NCBI GenBank assembly: GCA_009767595.1
Contig: VSDK01025593.1
Location: 61,339 to 125,338 of the forward strand
DNA from: Symbiodinium kawagutii
Taxonomy: Eukaryota > Sar > Dinophyceae > Suessiales > Symbiodiniaceae
Reading direction: 5' to 3'
Length of the DNA: 64,000 bases
The first letter of the stretch is position 1; each line of letters begins with the position of its first letter. The position numbers and the translations under genes were made by a program. Positions 1-12,600 of the stretch are shown here, one piece after another. The notes beneath the pieces were generated by a model. The model made no database searches, was not told the DNA's origin, and saw only the letters and a program-made list of their open reading frames with translations.

Positions 1-595
1 GAGTCTCATTCTTTCGCCAACAATTGCCCACCACGCCAGTATTTAACCCATACTCATTTAATTGTTTTCAATAACAGGGGGGGTCCGTGTTTACCTATAT
101 TCAATTACCAAGTAGTATCATTTTTTGATCAATAGCGTTGATTATGACCAACAGTTTCATTATTCAATCACACTCATTTAACCGACAGTATCATAAACCC
201 ATGCTGGTTAGATAAAACCACTAAAACTAAATAAGTCTAGAAACATGTAATCAGATTAAATCATCAATTTGGTAAAGTTACCCCTCATGAAGTGATCATT
301 AAATCATCATTTCACCACTAGCTAACCCATGGTATATTTGTGTAATCAATAGTCACCGCTCATTATGAACATTTGACTATTGAGGGGTGACTATTGATTA
401 CATAATTTGACCAGATATAGGGCTAGTCATCTATATAGCTATTAAATTATAGGCCAATAGCTAATATTAGGGCAAATCCGTGGGAAGCCCGGGCAAAAAT
501 AGCTAATATCAAATTATGACCCCTCTATCTATCATTATTTAACCACTAGCTACCCATGATGCCTTCCGCCCTTCGGCCCCCGTTGGGAGGTGCAG
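1..595. other. Intron or upstream sequence of the RCC1-like gene, A/C-rich
   Basis: No coding signal was seen. The + strand is full of AACC, CATTTAACC and ATTATGACC words, the polarity found in front of most exons in this window. The stretch ends at the predicted acceptor TGCAG just before base 596. Confidence 0.5.
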
Positions 596-683
596 TGTCT
601 CTATGCCAACCTCCGGTCCTTCGCAGCCGTTCTCAGCGATGGACGCGTGGTCACGTGGGGCTGCGACATCGCCGGGGGCAACA
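596..683 (+). CDS. RCC1-like gene, exon A
   Basis: Acceptor TGCAG ends at 595. The reading begins CLYANLRSFAAV and contains LSDGRVVTWG then GGN, a full RCC1-like repeat core. Donor GT is at 684. The last base pairs with GT at 1386 to give a Ser codon, so the phase fits exon B. Confidence 0.65.
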
Positions 684-3600
684 GTGCCATGGAAGGAAGG
701 GGGTGGGATGGGTAGGGTGAATGGACATCTTGGGAGTAAGAAAATCTTGGATGCTTACTTTAATTTAGTTGATGTTGGTGGACTGATTTGATTTCGATTT
801 GGATAGTTAGTTGATGTTGATAGATTGATTTGATTTTGGTCGGTTGATGTTGAAGGACTGATTTGATTTTGATTTTGAATGGATTGGATTCTATTAGATT
901 GGGTTGGGTTGATGCATGGGTTATGAATAGTTGGCACATGGATGGCAATATAAGGGATGGTGGTAGGAGATGGTTGACGATTGTTGAAGTGATGGGTAAT
1001 TGATTGCTGATGATGGTTAATCGTGGGCGATTGTGGTTAGTATGATCAAACATTGGTCGGTTCAGAAAGATCCAGTGTTAGGCCATGAGAAGTAGGTGCA
1101 CCAATTGATGGTAAGACATGGACATTGCCGAACTGGATCTGACTGCTCAAGGGGGGCCCTCAGGAAGGGAATCTTGCTTGTTGACGCATTGCATCATTGC
1201 CGACATATGCCGACATGTTTTGCTTGAACATGCATACGTTTTGTTTGTTCTCGGAAGAGGAGAGGAGATGGATTGAGTAGACATATAGGTAGATAAATAG
1301 ATATACATAGATAGATAGACAGATAGAGATAAGTATACAGATAGATATACATCGCCCTCCTGGTTCGAAGCAAACCGCCTTCAAGGTCAAGATGTGCAAG
1401 ATGAATTGCGTGATGTCCGCGAGATTGCTGCTGTGGATTTAGCCTTCGCTGCCATCAAGAATGCTGCTGCGGTCAGATGTTGGCAAGCTTTTACTTTCGA
1501 AACATGTTGGATTTGATGCAAATTTGGTGCAAGCTGTGCATCAACCTATGTAAACACTACCATTTTAGCACTTTAATGCCAGACTGCTAATGAAAACCTG
1601 ATGGGAGCTCCAGTTTTTGGTAAGAAGCTCTCATACTTTCTGGCAAATCAACAGCTATTTACAGCAAACTTGCGCGTGGTGGTTCATCAAAGGCTGGATC
1701 TATCAGTACCATCCACCCTTCAAACCATCATTTGGACAAGTTATGGCCCATAAATGGTCCAGATTTTGGAGGCTGGAAACCTACCTTTTTTCCCTTTTTT
1801 CACTGCCCACCTGGTGGCGGATGGCTCTCAACCCAGTGGCTTCGACCCAGGATGGCTCGGTGGTGACTTGGGGCAATCCCAAACTTGGGAGCAACATCAG
1901 CTCAGCGACCTGGTTCAGAACCGCAAAAACGGCGAAGTTGTCGTTTGGGATCCACGGGTGCGTGGTGGGACTGTGGCATTCCTTTTCTTCAGAAAGCGTC
2001 GACGTCATGGCATGTTATGGCATGTTATGGCCACATAAGTGACCGCAGTGGATGAATAGTTGGGCATATTTGGTTAGTCGTATGTGGTTATAGTTAATGC
2101 ATGGTTTGTTTTCATGCTGTTTGATGGCGTTTCCATCATGGGGTCCCTATCGAATCCTATCGAAACAAATGTTGCGAAACTGGTGAACCCTTGGCACCCG
2201 TCGATCATGCCGATACCACTGGTGACTCTCTGCAAGTTGCTATACAGTACCCCTTGGTAAACCAGGCAATGTAGCAGCATGTGGCCATGAACCACCAATG
2301 AAGCCCTAATTCACCATTGTTAACCAGTATTTACCATTCATCAATCATCACCTAACCACGAGTTTGCAGATCACGCACCACTAATTCACTAATTATTATT
2401 TTTCATTAGGAACCGTTGTCACTGGCTGCTGTTCCCTTCATGATTGACCATCAGTAACCATATAATTACTCAGCAAGTAATCACCATTTTTTACCCTTAT
2501 CAACCACCATGAAACCATTACTATTCACTACTATTCACCACCAACAACGGCTATAAGACCCATCATTAAGATCATTGAGCAGCAATCATTAACCATTATT
2601 AACCAATATGATTCATAATAATCAGCAGTGGGTGTGAATAATGTAAATGACCAGCAATCAAAAACCAAACCAGAACCATTAATAACTCCATTCATTCATC
2701 GAACCTTGAACCATTAATAGCCATCAAAAACAATCAATGACCATCAATACCCTTTTTCAATAACCATCACAAACCATTGATACTCTGTCAAGCGGTTTCA
2801 AATCTAAAGAACCGATTCGATTTCTAAAGGGAGAAATGTGATATCTGAAAGAATTCCACTGAAAGCTTCACACCGCACACGATGCGACCATTTGTTCTCC
2901 GTGCGCTCAATGGATCAAAGGGGCCCCCTAGATTTGGGCCCAAATGGGACGTGAGTGCCGCTTCATGGATGTTTGGATTGATCTGCACATGAGACGTTGC
3001 ACTAATACAACATCGTTCTCAATCCAAACTTGTGAAAGTAACACCAACCAGGGCTCCATTTTGGGCACCTTATGGGCTACATTACCTTTCCATATCCGTA
3101 CCAAAACGGCGTGCAAAAGGATCTGACCACCATTCATCCGAAAAATCAGCTGGAAGTGTTTGCGCCTTTTGGCGTCGGAGCTTCTGTTGTTTCCTAGCTG
3201 AAATGAATTGGGTATTAAACTTCAAAATCCAAGATTTCCTTTGAAGATACAACATCATTGTTTTCCATGACTCAGCTGTATGCTTTGTCAAAGAGTCTGC
3301 TAGGTTCCAGTCTCCCGGCACCCACGCCGGATGGCAATTTGACCCTTCTGTCATGCCCTGACTGGTTGACAAAACATCTGTGGATGAACGTGCATTGTCC
3401 ATTGAAAGTCCTGGCGTTTCAGTGCCAGTCAAAGCATCATAAACTCCCCTCGAGTCCATGATTACAAAACTCAGAAAAAGTGAAGTGAGAGATTCGGCAT
3501 TGTCCCTCTTTAGGGTTTCGCCATTCATCAATGCCCAGATCAAACGTGCTTTCCATCCTTTGTCCTCAGCTTCACAAATCGATTGAGCCTCTGAACCATT

Positions 3601-6600
3601 CGATCCAGCTGATGCTTTGCGAAGTTTCCAGCTTCTCCAGTCGAGAAGTGAAACTGGTGTCTCGTTGCCATAGAGTATATCAGGTGTGCTCATCCCAGTG
3701 ACTAAGCCTCCAGTAGACTGATTACCAACTCTATTTTTATGACCAGCATCACCCCAGTGAAGAAAAACCACATCTGTGTAATGTAGTACATCTTTGCGTG
3801 AATAATTGAATGCATGAAAAATGATATCATCTTTAGCAGTCTTGCGCATCTCCTTGATGATATTGTTTGCCTCCTGTAGTGAGGCCAAAGTTGCCTGTGT
3901 TATCGAAGATGAAGCCAAATTGATTCTCGCACAGAACTGCGGTGCCGTCTGAAGAGCTCGCCACTGTGCCTTCATAAGCAGCGCTCGAAATTGGGATGTT
4001 TCAGTTGATGACAGTTTGTCGCTTTGTGATCTTGATTTCTCATTCTCTATGACTACCGGTCGAAGTGAATTGCAAAACTCTTCTTGGTTCACATATATAC
4101 TATATGTCATAGTTTGTACAATTCTGCAGCCACTAAAGGTAAATTCACCCTTCTGCCATGGAGACCAGCGATACATAGTTTTGAGTTGTTCACGTATCCA
4201 AAGCCAATGTGCATCATGCATATCTCCAGCTATCAAGAAATCATCAACTTGTGCCCCAATTCATCCACAAACCTTCCCAGCAGAATTCTTGAAAATCCAA
4301 ATACATCTGTCAATCGGGTTTTGAATAGCCCCCAGTTTCTCCAATTTTGTAGCCACATCTCGCCAGAAAATTCGTGGTGCATTGGTAAGACCATAGATAG
4401 CTCCTATAATGCGAAGTAGATCGCCCTCAGAAACACCTAAGGCACGGGACAACTCTGGAACTGCTCGTGTCCATAAACGACGTTGTTCCTCCTGGTTGTC
4501 TGCTTGCAAGAATGCTGATTTAGCATCAGCCGATTCCAAAATGTGTTGATCAAAAGCAATGGATTGCAACAAGGTATGTCGTCCTAGTCGTGAAATGGTA
4601 GGTGCTGCTGTCTGCAAAATCGGTCTGCCAGTTATGTGATGTTTAGCTACCAGATCTGGATGCCGAAAACCAATGAGTACGACCCGAGCTTTGGCCTTGC
4701 GGTCACCTTCCTTGGTGACCAAATGTGGGCCAGGTCCTGACGGCGGTTGAGCCGGGTGGACAGGTTTCCATGTTAATACCCATCTCATTGGTAGGTGTCG
4801 TTCTGGATGGCTATCAGCATCTCGTTGCTCTTGTTCATCTTTAATTCTTCTCAAGGCAACAGATTCAATGACCTCTGCAACTTCTCTGGCTTTCGCTTCA
4901 TCGAAAAGTTTCCTATGTTCTTCAGTCAATTGGTCATATTTCACTTCAGTGCCCTTGCTTTCCAAAACGCGTTTCACATATAACAAATTGTTGGCACAAA
5001 AGGCATCAAAATTATCAATGTCAAATTCCAAAAACCAAGCTGAACGTGCATGTTGACCTTGTGAGCACTCATTCTGAATGCATTCCAAAAGCTGTACCTC
5101 CAGTTGCTCTTCACGATCAATCTGCTGTTTCAAAGATTCCAAATCTTCTAAATGTTTGCATTGCTGTTCAACCTGTGCAAAAACGTCTTCTCGGAGAGTT
5201 GGATCCATCTGTTGCAAAGCAAAAATCAAAGACTGTTGATGACTGCAATCTGAAGATTCAACGCATACTGTGGCAGGAGTTTCATGAATAGGAATGACTA
5301 CGAGACCATCTTGCTCACCAGGTGGTATATCAGATGATTCCGGCAATGTCATAGTTGGTGGAAGTCCTTCTTGTCTACGATTTCTATTGATCGATACCAA
5401 CTGTTCCCACTGCCGTCGCAACCTAGCAACTTCAGCTTGCCGACGCTGAGCCGGCGGTTGATCATCTGCTTCCGGTCCATCAGGTCCTCGTTTCCTACCA
5501 CGTTGAAGTTCTTCTTGCCAATCACTATCATCTGAAGTCTCATGAGGATAATCTCTTGCATGTGTCGAACTCCATGAACCAGGTGTTACAGCTTGTTCCT
5601 TTGTCACATCTACATATGATTGTAGTCTTCTAATCAATTCTGATTTCGGAGTAGTCATGGCATATCCTCCTTTCATGATTTCAGTCAGGATTTCTGCTTC
5701 TGTTGCTAAACGAATTTGCTCTGGAGCGCATCTGTAGACTGTTGCACCAAATAAAACCCAAATCACACCATCCCGTCTGTCGGGTTGCACTGACGGTTCA
5801 ATGAGAATGACACGGCCTGGACCGATAAAACGAGGTTCAGGGTTGTAGTTCTGATCTCTCTTGCGTGCCTTCAAAGTAGCATTCCTCCAAATGAATACAT
5901 GATCACCAATGCTCTATCGACTAATGGGTTTCGATGATGAATTCAACAATCTAGTCATGTTCGAACGTGCTCGTTCTTCATTGTTGATCGTTGCAGCATG
6001 TTCACGGAATTGTTGAAGCTCCAGAAAGGTCTTTGGTCCAAACAACTGTTCAGCATTGACATGTAAAGGGTCCATAGGATCTTGCCATGCATCTGGATCA
6101 CAACCATAAGCCCATTGTATCGGAGAGAAACCTCGTTGCCGATTGTTGTGATTATTGGCATGTGCAGTCAAAGCGGCCACTGATTCCGGTGACATGTCAG
6201 TATTCTCGTTCCGAATTCGCCTCATTGTCCTCTTGGCTGAACCGATCAACGCTTCGGCGAGACCGTTCTGCCAATGCGCCTCAGCCGCTGTGACCATGGA
6301 ACCCACACCAATCATCTCTAAAAATTCAGGAAATTGTCCTTTGGCTAGTGAAGACTGCGAATCGAAAATGACCCACTGTGGTCGTGGTCTATGCATAAGC
6401 CAGCCATTGCAAAATGTTTCCACAATCTTTGCTCCACTGTCTGTGCCAGCTGTATCCATCTTCACTTTGGACATGCAAACGATTGACATGAAATGCATTG
6501 TTGAACAGGCCATCAGCATAAATCGGCCTTTGATCTGCTGGACTGGGAAGTGCAGCTCGAAGACATCCATGACCATGACTTGCCAAGGCTGAAATTGCTC

Positions 6601-9600
6601 ACCCAATGTACGTTGAATAATGTTCACACCACCACGTTGTGTATCTGTACATGCAGAACATTTCAAAGTACGTGCTTCTTCGACAACCCATGATGGTAGT
6701 TTTCTATCTCTGCATAGTCTGGCCAGGTTCTGATTGGTTGGATGCCCTGCTGCTCTGTGAAGTTTATGTAACATAGCTCTTGCTTGCTCTCGAGTCTGTG
6801 CTGGAATTTCTTCTTGACTTTCTTGTTCGAGCCCATCTTCCGGTGAATGATCACTCTTCTCAGCTGGTAGCGCAAATTGCTGACAAAGATCATGGCAAAA
6901 TTTCTGCTTGGTTGCCAGTTGTTCATCTGACGTGTGCATGACGAAGGCTTGTCGGACAACTTCTGCTTTTTTCACATGATACCATTGCCGTTTCCAAACT
7001 TGAACAATGCGTTGTACCATACGAGTAGGATAAAATGCCGTGTTGTGAACTGCAGAGGTGCCCATACCTACAATTTGTCTGTGTTGATGTCCTCCGTCAC
7101 ATTTCACTGACGCCGATACATAGAAATCATAATCCGTGGTCAGAATGTACCAGGGTTTATTGATTGGGACTCCGTCTCTATCTTGCAAACCTACCATGCA
7201 ACCATGGATTTCAGCCCAGTACAATGGCTGTCCAAACTTCGACATCAGCCAATACTTCAACTCTGCCCACTCTGAGAAATTCCATCCGTATGTAGCAGAT
7301 TTTGGCCACTCCATGTACAAATGTACTGCTCCAGGATTGCGAGCATAGGCTGCCTTAAAGATGCGTACCAAGTGCTTGATCTCTCTCTTGGTGCGAAGTC
7401 TTTTGCGGCGCAAGTCGATGCGCTGTTGTTCAGTGCGTTGATTGATATTCTGAATTGAACTAACGGCTGTGCATTTGGGAGACGCCCACACTTTTGTCGG
7501 TTTGGCTTTGGGTATCTGCTTAATCATCTCTTCAACCTTCTGAACATTTCCCAAATCAAAACCTGATTCCCAGTTCAGTCTTGTTGCCTTAAAACCTTGC
7601 CGCATAGCTTCATTTGATAAAGTGGATGTGGGACTACAACAGATCTCCCAAAGATGCTCCGGCTCAGTGATTTCTCTCAAGTCACGAATTGCCTGTGGTG
7701 CATTGAACGAAGACCAATGCGTTTCAGCCGTAGTGAGCAAAAGTTGTTTCTGAGCTCCATTCAACAAAGTAGAAGTTGATTCCATCCATTCACTTGGATC
7801 TTTGACAGGATCTAAGAGGCTGCCTTGCTTGGTGGAGATGGTGAAAGAGCCTTCGCCTTGGGAACTTCCGGTACCGGAGTGAACGAATCGTCCGATGGAA
7901 TCTCCACTTCGTCCTGGGTCTTCTCCTGAGGCCTCTTGTCTCCCTTGGAACTTGCCTTCGCTGCAGTCTTGCGCTTTGGGGCAGCTATCACTTGCTGTGT
8001 TGCCACCAACTTCAGAGCTTGCTTGAAGGTGTTGGGCTTCAGATCCTCCTTCTGGTAGTCCAAGCTGCGGAGGTGTTCGATGGCCAACATGACGTTCGGA
8101 GGGTGGTCCTGATGACATGTGGTCGCAGGTGCTCCCACAGCTGGAGTGTATTCCACTCGTAGACCGCAATAGCGGCATTCTTTCCATCTTCCGAACCTGT
8201 TGTTGCCTGTGCTGATGCTGTGGTGGCCGTAGCATGGCCATGTTGTGTCGAGATGGCGAGGATCTCCTTTGTTGATCAACTGTGTCATGCGGGTCTCGTC
8301 GAACTGTGTCTGGTAGCCCTTCTTCTTTGGAGTGTCCTTGGCCTTTGGTGGCATTGGGTCGAGGGACCCGCTTCCTGGAGTCTGGGAGTCGTTCTCGGCT
8401 TGGATCTCCCGAATTGCCTCTTTGATCAGGCCCTTGAAACTCTCTGTCTGATCCGCCATGTGTCACAGCACTTCCCCGCGAATTGGAAAGATCAGATTCA
8501 CTTGCCAACGGATTCGAACAGATTGATGGCTCCATCAAGAATTGAAATTGATCTGAAGTCAAGCCCATATGTTCCAAAAGATCCCCAGTATCAACATTGC
8601 CAGTATCATGTTGAGAAACATCTGCATTCCATAGGCCTTGAAAATCAAAAACATCCATAGAATCTTCTGCATACCAATCAAGCATAGGAGAGAGTTCAAT
8701 CATGTGTGCATCCGCATGTTCAGTGTTCGATTCTGCAAAGTGGACATGTCTCTGATTTCGGGATGCCACAGGGCATGGAATGTCAGCAGCAAAATCTAAC
8801 AAAGCATGACCCTTGGAATTGACCCTCAGTGTTCTTGGGACTCCTGCGATAAGAGCCTTTGCAGTCCTACATTGCAAAACCACATCCAGTTGAGCCAGTT
8901 CTCGCATACCAACTAAGATAGGAACATTTTGTGAAGGAAGAGAATAAACTTGTAACCGAAGACTTCCAAATTCCAACTGTGCTCTGAACAATGCCTGTCC
9001 CCACTTGCCCGAACCATACCTAAAGTAGGGTCGATCGGCTTCGAAGACAGTCACTTGAAGGTCTGGTCTTGCCCTTGCAAGACTGGTGATCAAGTCCTGT
9101 ACAGCTTCACGTCCACCTGCTGTCACTGTGGCGCCGGTATCCACGACACCACGAGTTCCCCCAGCCTCGGTCGAAGCCGATGGAGAGCTCGAAGAGAAAG
9201 ATGTCCTAGGTGGAGTCGGCATCGCCATGTTGATCTCTGCATCGATGACCGGTGGCTCTTGAGTCTCAAGTGACAGCATTCCGGACTCAAAAGCTTCTCC
9301 ATACCAGCCATTCTTTGAATGAGAACTCTGAAAAGCGCTTCCCTTGGAGAATTTCCCGGGTTTTCCTTTGGAGAACCCTTTTGGTGAATATGTCCACATC
9401 ATAGAATTGGATGAAGTGGATGGTTGAGAAAAAGATGGAAAATTGCTCTTACCTTTGGGTTTCCCTTTTCCTTTTCCCTTCAGAAAAGTGGAGGTGGGTT
9501 TGGACTTCCCACCTAGAGAATTGCCCTGCCATCCTCTATCCTTCTTGGATGCTGCGACGGCTTCTCGAGCTTGCTGAAGATTGCGTTGATTGTCTGCCCA

Positions 9601-12600
9601 CATGGCTGACAAGCCCTTCTCCTCCTCTTGGAGCTGAGAGAGCATCGCTTGTTCTTCTGGACCTGGCGGGAGTTCATCGCCAGTCTCTTGCCACTGCGCC
9701 TCTTGTTCCGGGGGTCCATCCTGCCATTCTTCTTCTCCTTCATGAGTGTCATCCCATGCTTCGCCATTGCCCCACCACTCGTTCTGAAACTGCTCAAAGC
9801 CCATCTCTGCATCTGGGAATGGTTCCTCATAGCCAAGGTTCTGATGCCAATGAAGGTTCATGGGTCTTCCACGGCCTTTGCTTCCAGGATGAATAGGACG
9901 ATCCCGATCTTCATGCATACTCAGCAATGCCGTGCGAATGGCATCATAACCAAGACGGTTTTGGGTTGCAGCTTTAATGAGCGATTTATCCAGATCGGTG
10001 GTTGATGTGGCCTCAAGTACCATCCATCCACGGATGATATCCAGAGCTGCCAAGGGGATAAGTCCCTTCTGCATCAAACGTTCTATCAAATCTTGGCCTC
10101 GTCGTTTCACTAATGGAGCTGCTGCATCAGAGGATTTCGAAGACGAGGGTCTCCGAGATCGTGGAGAACGATCGCCAGCCTCCGGTCGAACAGTAGTAGT
10201 GGAACGTCTTGAGGTCCTTGATTCACGCTCTTCTGTTTCTTGCTCTGCTTCAGAAGGTTCCCCATCACTGTAGTACAGGCTATCTTCGGGACCCATACCA
10301 CAGAAGGCCTTAAGCTCAGCTTCGGTCACACCATATTTGTCAAAATCCAGTTCCTTCTCCCTCAACAAGCGTTGAAGGGCTCTCCACATGTTGTCGTGAG
10401 TGATATCTTCACGGAATGGATTCACCCATCCGTCTGTTGAGCTTACGATAGTATTGGCTAAGCTTGGCTCCAGCATCTGGGATAGGTTGCTTATTGAGTG
10501 GGCTGCCCTGGAGGAATTTGATGAGTCGTTCAATGCCCCCTTCAGTCGTATAGTCCAAAGGATCCAGCTTATAGACCAATGACTTCAAAGCAACATAGTC
10601 AGAATCTAACATACGACGAATCAAACGAGCGGCAGCATATGGCTTGTCTGCAGTTTTGGTTGCTGCAGCAAACCATCTCACTTCTTGCAGGAAATGATGA
10701 AAATCTTCAGGACGGCCGTTCCACAGAGGAACACGATTGAAGGATTTCTCATCGTCACCCCCTTTGGCACTCATCAGATGTGCCGCACTAGGCTCCCCCC
10801 CAAAGATCAGTGCCCTGGATCGCCCCGTAGGGCTCCGCGTGACCAATCTGTCAAGCGGTTTCAAATCTAAAGAACCGATTCGATTTCTAAAGGGAGAAAT
10901 GTGATATCTGAAAGGATTCCACTGAAAGCTTCACACCGCACACGATGCGACCATTTGTTCTCCGTGCGCTCAATGGATCAAAGGGGCCCCCTAGATTTGG
11001 GCCCAAATGGGACGTGAGTGCCGCTTCATGGATGTTTGGATTGATCTGCACATGAGACGTTGCAGATACTGATCATTGATTTTTACTAGCCATTAATAAC
11101 AACCATTAATGAATACTTGCTGATGCCTTCAATCCGACCCTGGTGGCCTTTGCTCGCCCTTAGCCCAGCAAACCTCCTTGAGAAGGCGATGGGAAAGAAA
11201 AAACACAAACTAATTAGCATATCCATTATGATTCATAAAACCATTAATAACACTTTAGAAAGCCGTGATATCATAACCCTTTAAATAACCATCAAATAAC
11301 TATCAAAAACCATCAATAACCATTGATAACCCTTCAAATAACCATTAAAAATGAGACTAATTAATAGGAACCATCAGCAGCTGCCTCAGGTGAAGTCGCA
11401 GCTGGTTGACGTGCAGCAGATTTGCGGCACCGCCAGCAGCTTCGCAGCTCTGCGGGGCGACGGCCGAGTGGTGACCTGGGGGCAAGTTGGAGCAGGCGGG
11501 GACGAGGCGGGGAGGTGACTAGGGTAGTGGTAGTGGTAATCGGTGGTGATAATAGCTCACTGACCTAGTAATGTTAGTAGTGATTAATATTGGATACCAC
11601 TAACGATCAGTAACCTAGTAACGTTAGTAATATTAATCATCATGATTAGTAACAGGTAATAATGATTAATAGATGTTACTAATGATTAATAGGTGATCAA
11701 TAGGTGGTAGTATGCGAAGAGCTGATTACGGTAGTGATAGTGACTGGTGACCTTGGTGGTTAATAGCGGTTAATAGGTGGTAATAGTTGGTAATACTTGG
11801 GTTTATCGTGGTAATAGTGAGATAATCGCGTGTAGGGTGGTGATAGGTTATGATTGGTGATAGTGACAGCCTTGGTGACGAGGAGGTAAGCAATATGAGA
11901 TATTTTTTAGTGAAGGGGGTTGGGAAAAGTGATTGGTAATAGTGACGCTACTATAGATAACAGTACTAGTGAGAATGGTGATTACTATCTTCAGTGCTAG
12001 TGCTTTGGAATAACAGATATATAGATGTGAAGAACCAATAAGGAAACCAATATAGCAGTCAGGCATTTTTGATAGTTGAACCAAAAAATGAGGAGATATA
12101 TTTTCTTAGGCAATTGCGTTGAAAACAATGACTACTAACTCATAGCGATAGTTTATGATACCAGTGATAATGGACATTCATAATAATGATGATATGGTGA
12201 TAATAATGAAGAGGTAAGTACTATCATAGTGATAGTGCAAAGTGATGATGGGAATTGGGAATCGGTATAGTGATAGTTTCAAAGAGACAAGTGTAGCAAT
12301 ATTGATCACTGATTATACTTACTGTAATGACGGGTATCACGAATGATGATGTAATAGCAACATTGGCAATCGTAACAATGCTAATCAATCAGTGATGAGC
12401 CATTAATGGTTGGTAGTGAATCCGCCATGATTCAATGACAGAATGGTCAGTGGTGGTCACAGTGATGATGGTTTAAATGATGGATGAAGATGGCTGGTCA
12501 TGAGGCTGGATGGTGGTTGATGCTGCTTGCTCTTTAATGATGATTGCTCATTGATGATGTTGTTGGTTGCTGATGGTTGATAGCTCATGATGATGGCCAT

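Larger units (their letters stand above)
2784..11064 (-). mobile_element. Ty1/copia-type LTR retrotransposon
   Basis: The 8281-base element is bounded by 218-base direct repeats and a GATAC duplication, and is transcribed on the minus strand. The coding order is gag, protease (DTGATV), integrase, reverse transcriptase and RNase H, the copia order with integrase before reverse transcriptase. The LTRs differ at a single position (A at 2852, G at 10915), so the insertion is recent. The polyprotein is nevertheless interrupted: the gag start is in another frame near 10420, a TAG lies at 5914-5916 and a TGA at 4261-4263. The element lies in an intron of the RCC1-like gene, in antisense. A second open frame overlaps the polyprotein at 7812-8459. 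Confidence 0.92.

Noticed and set aside
5349-10582. Many open frames on the + strand opposite the retrotransposon
   Set aside because: Shadows of the minus-strand polyprotein; no domains of their own.
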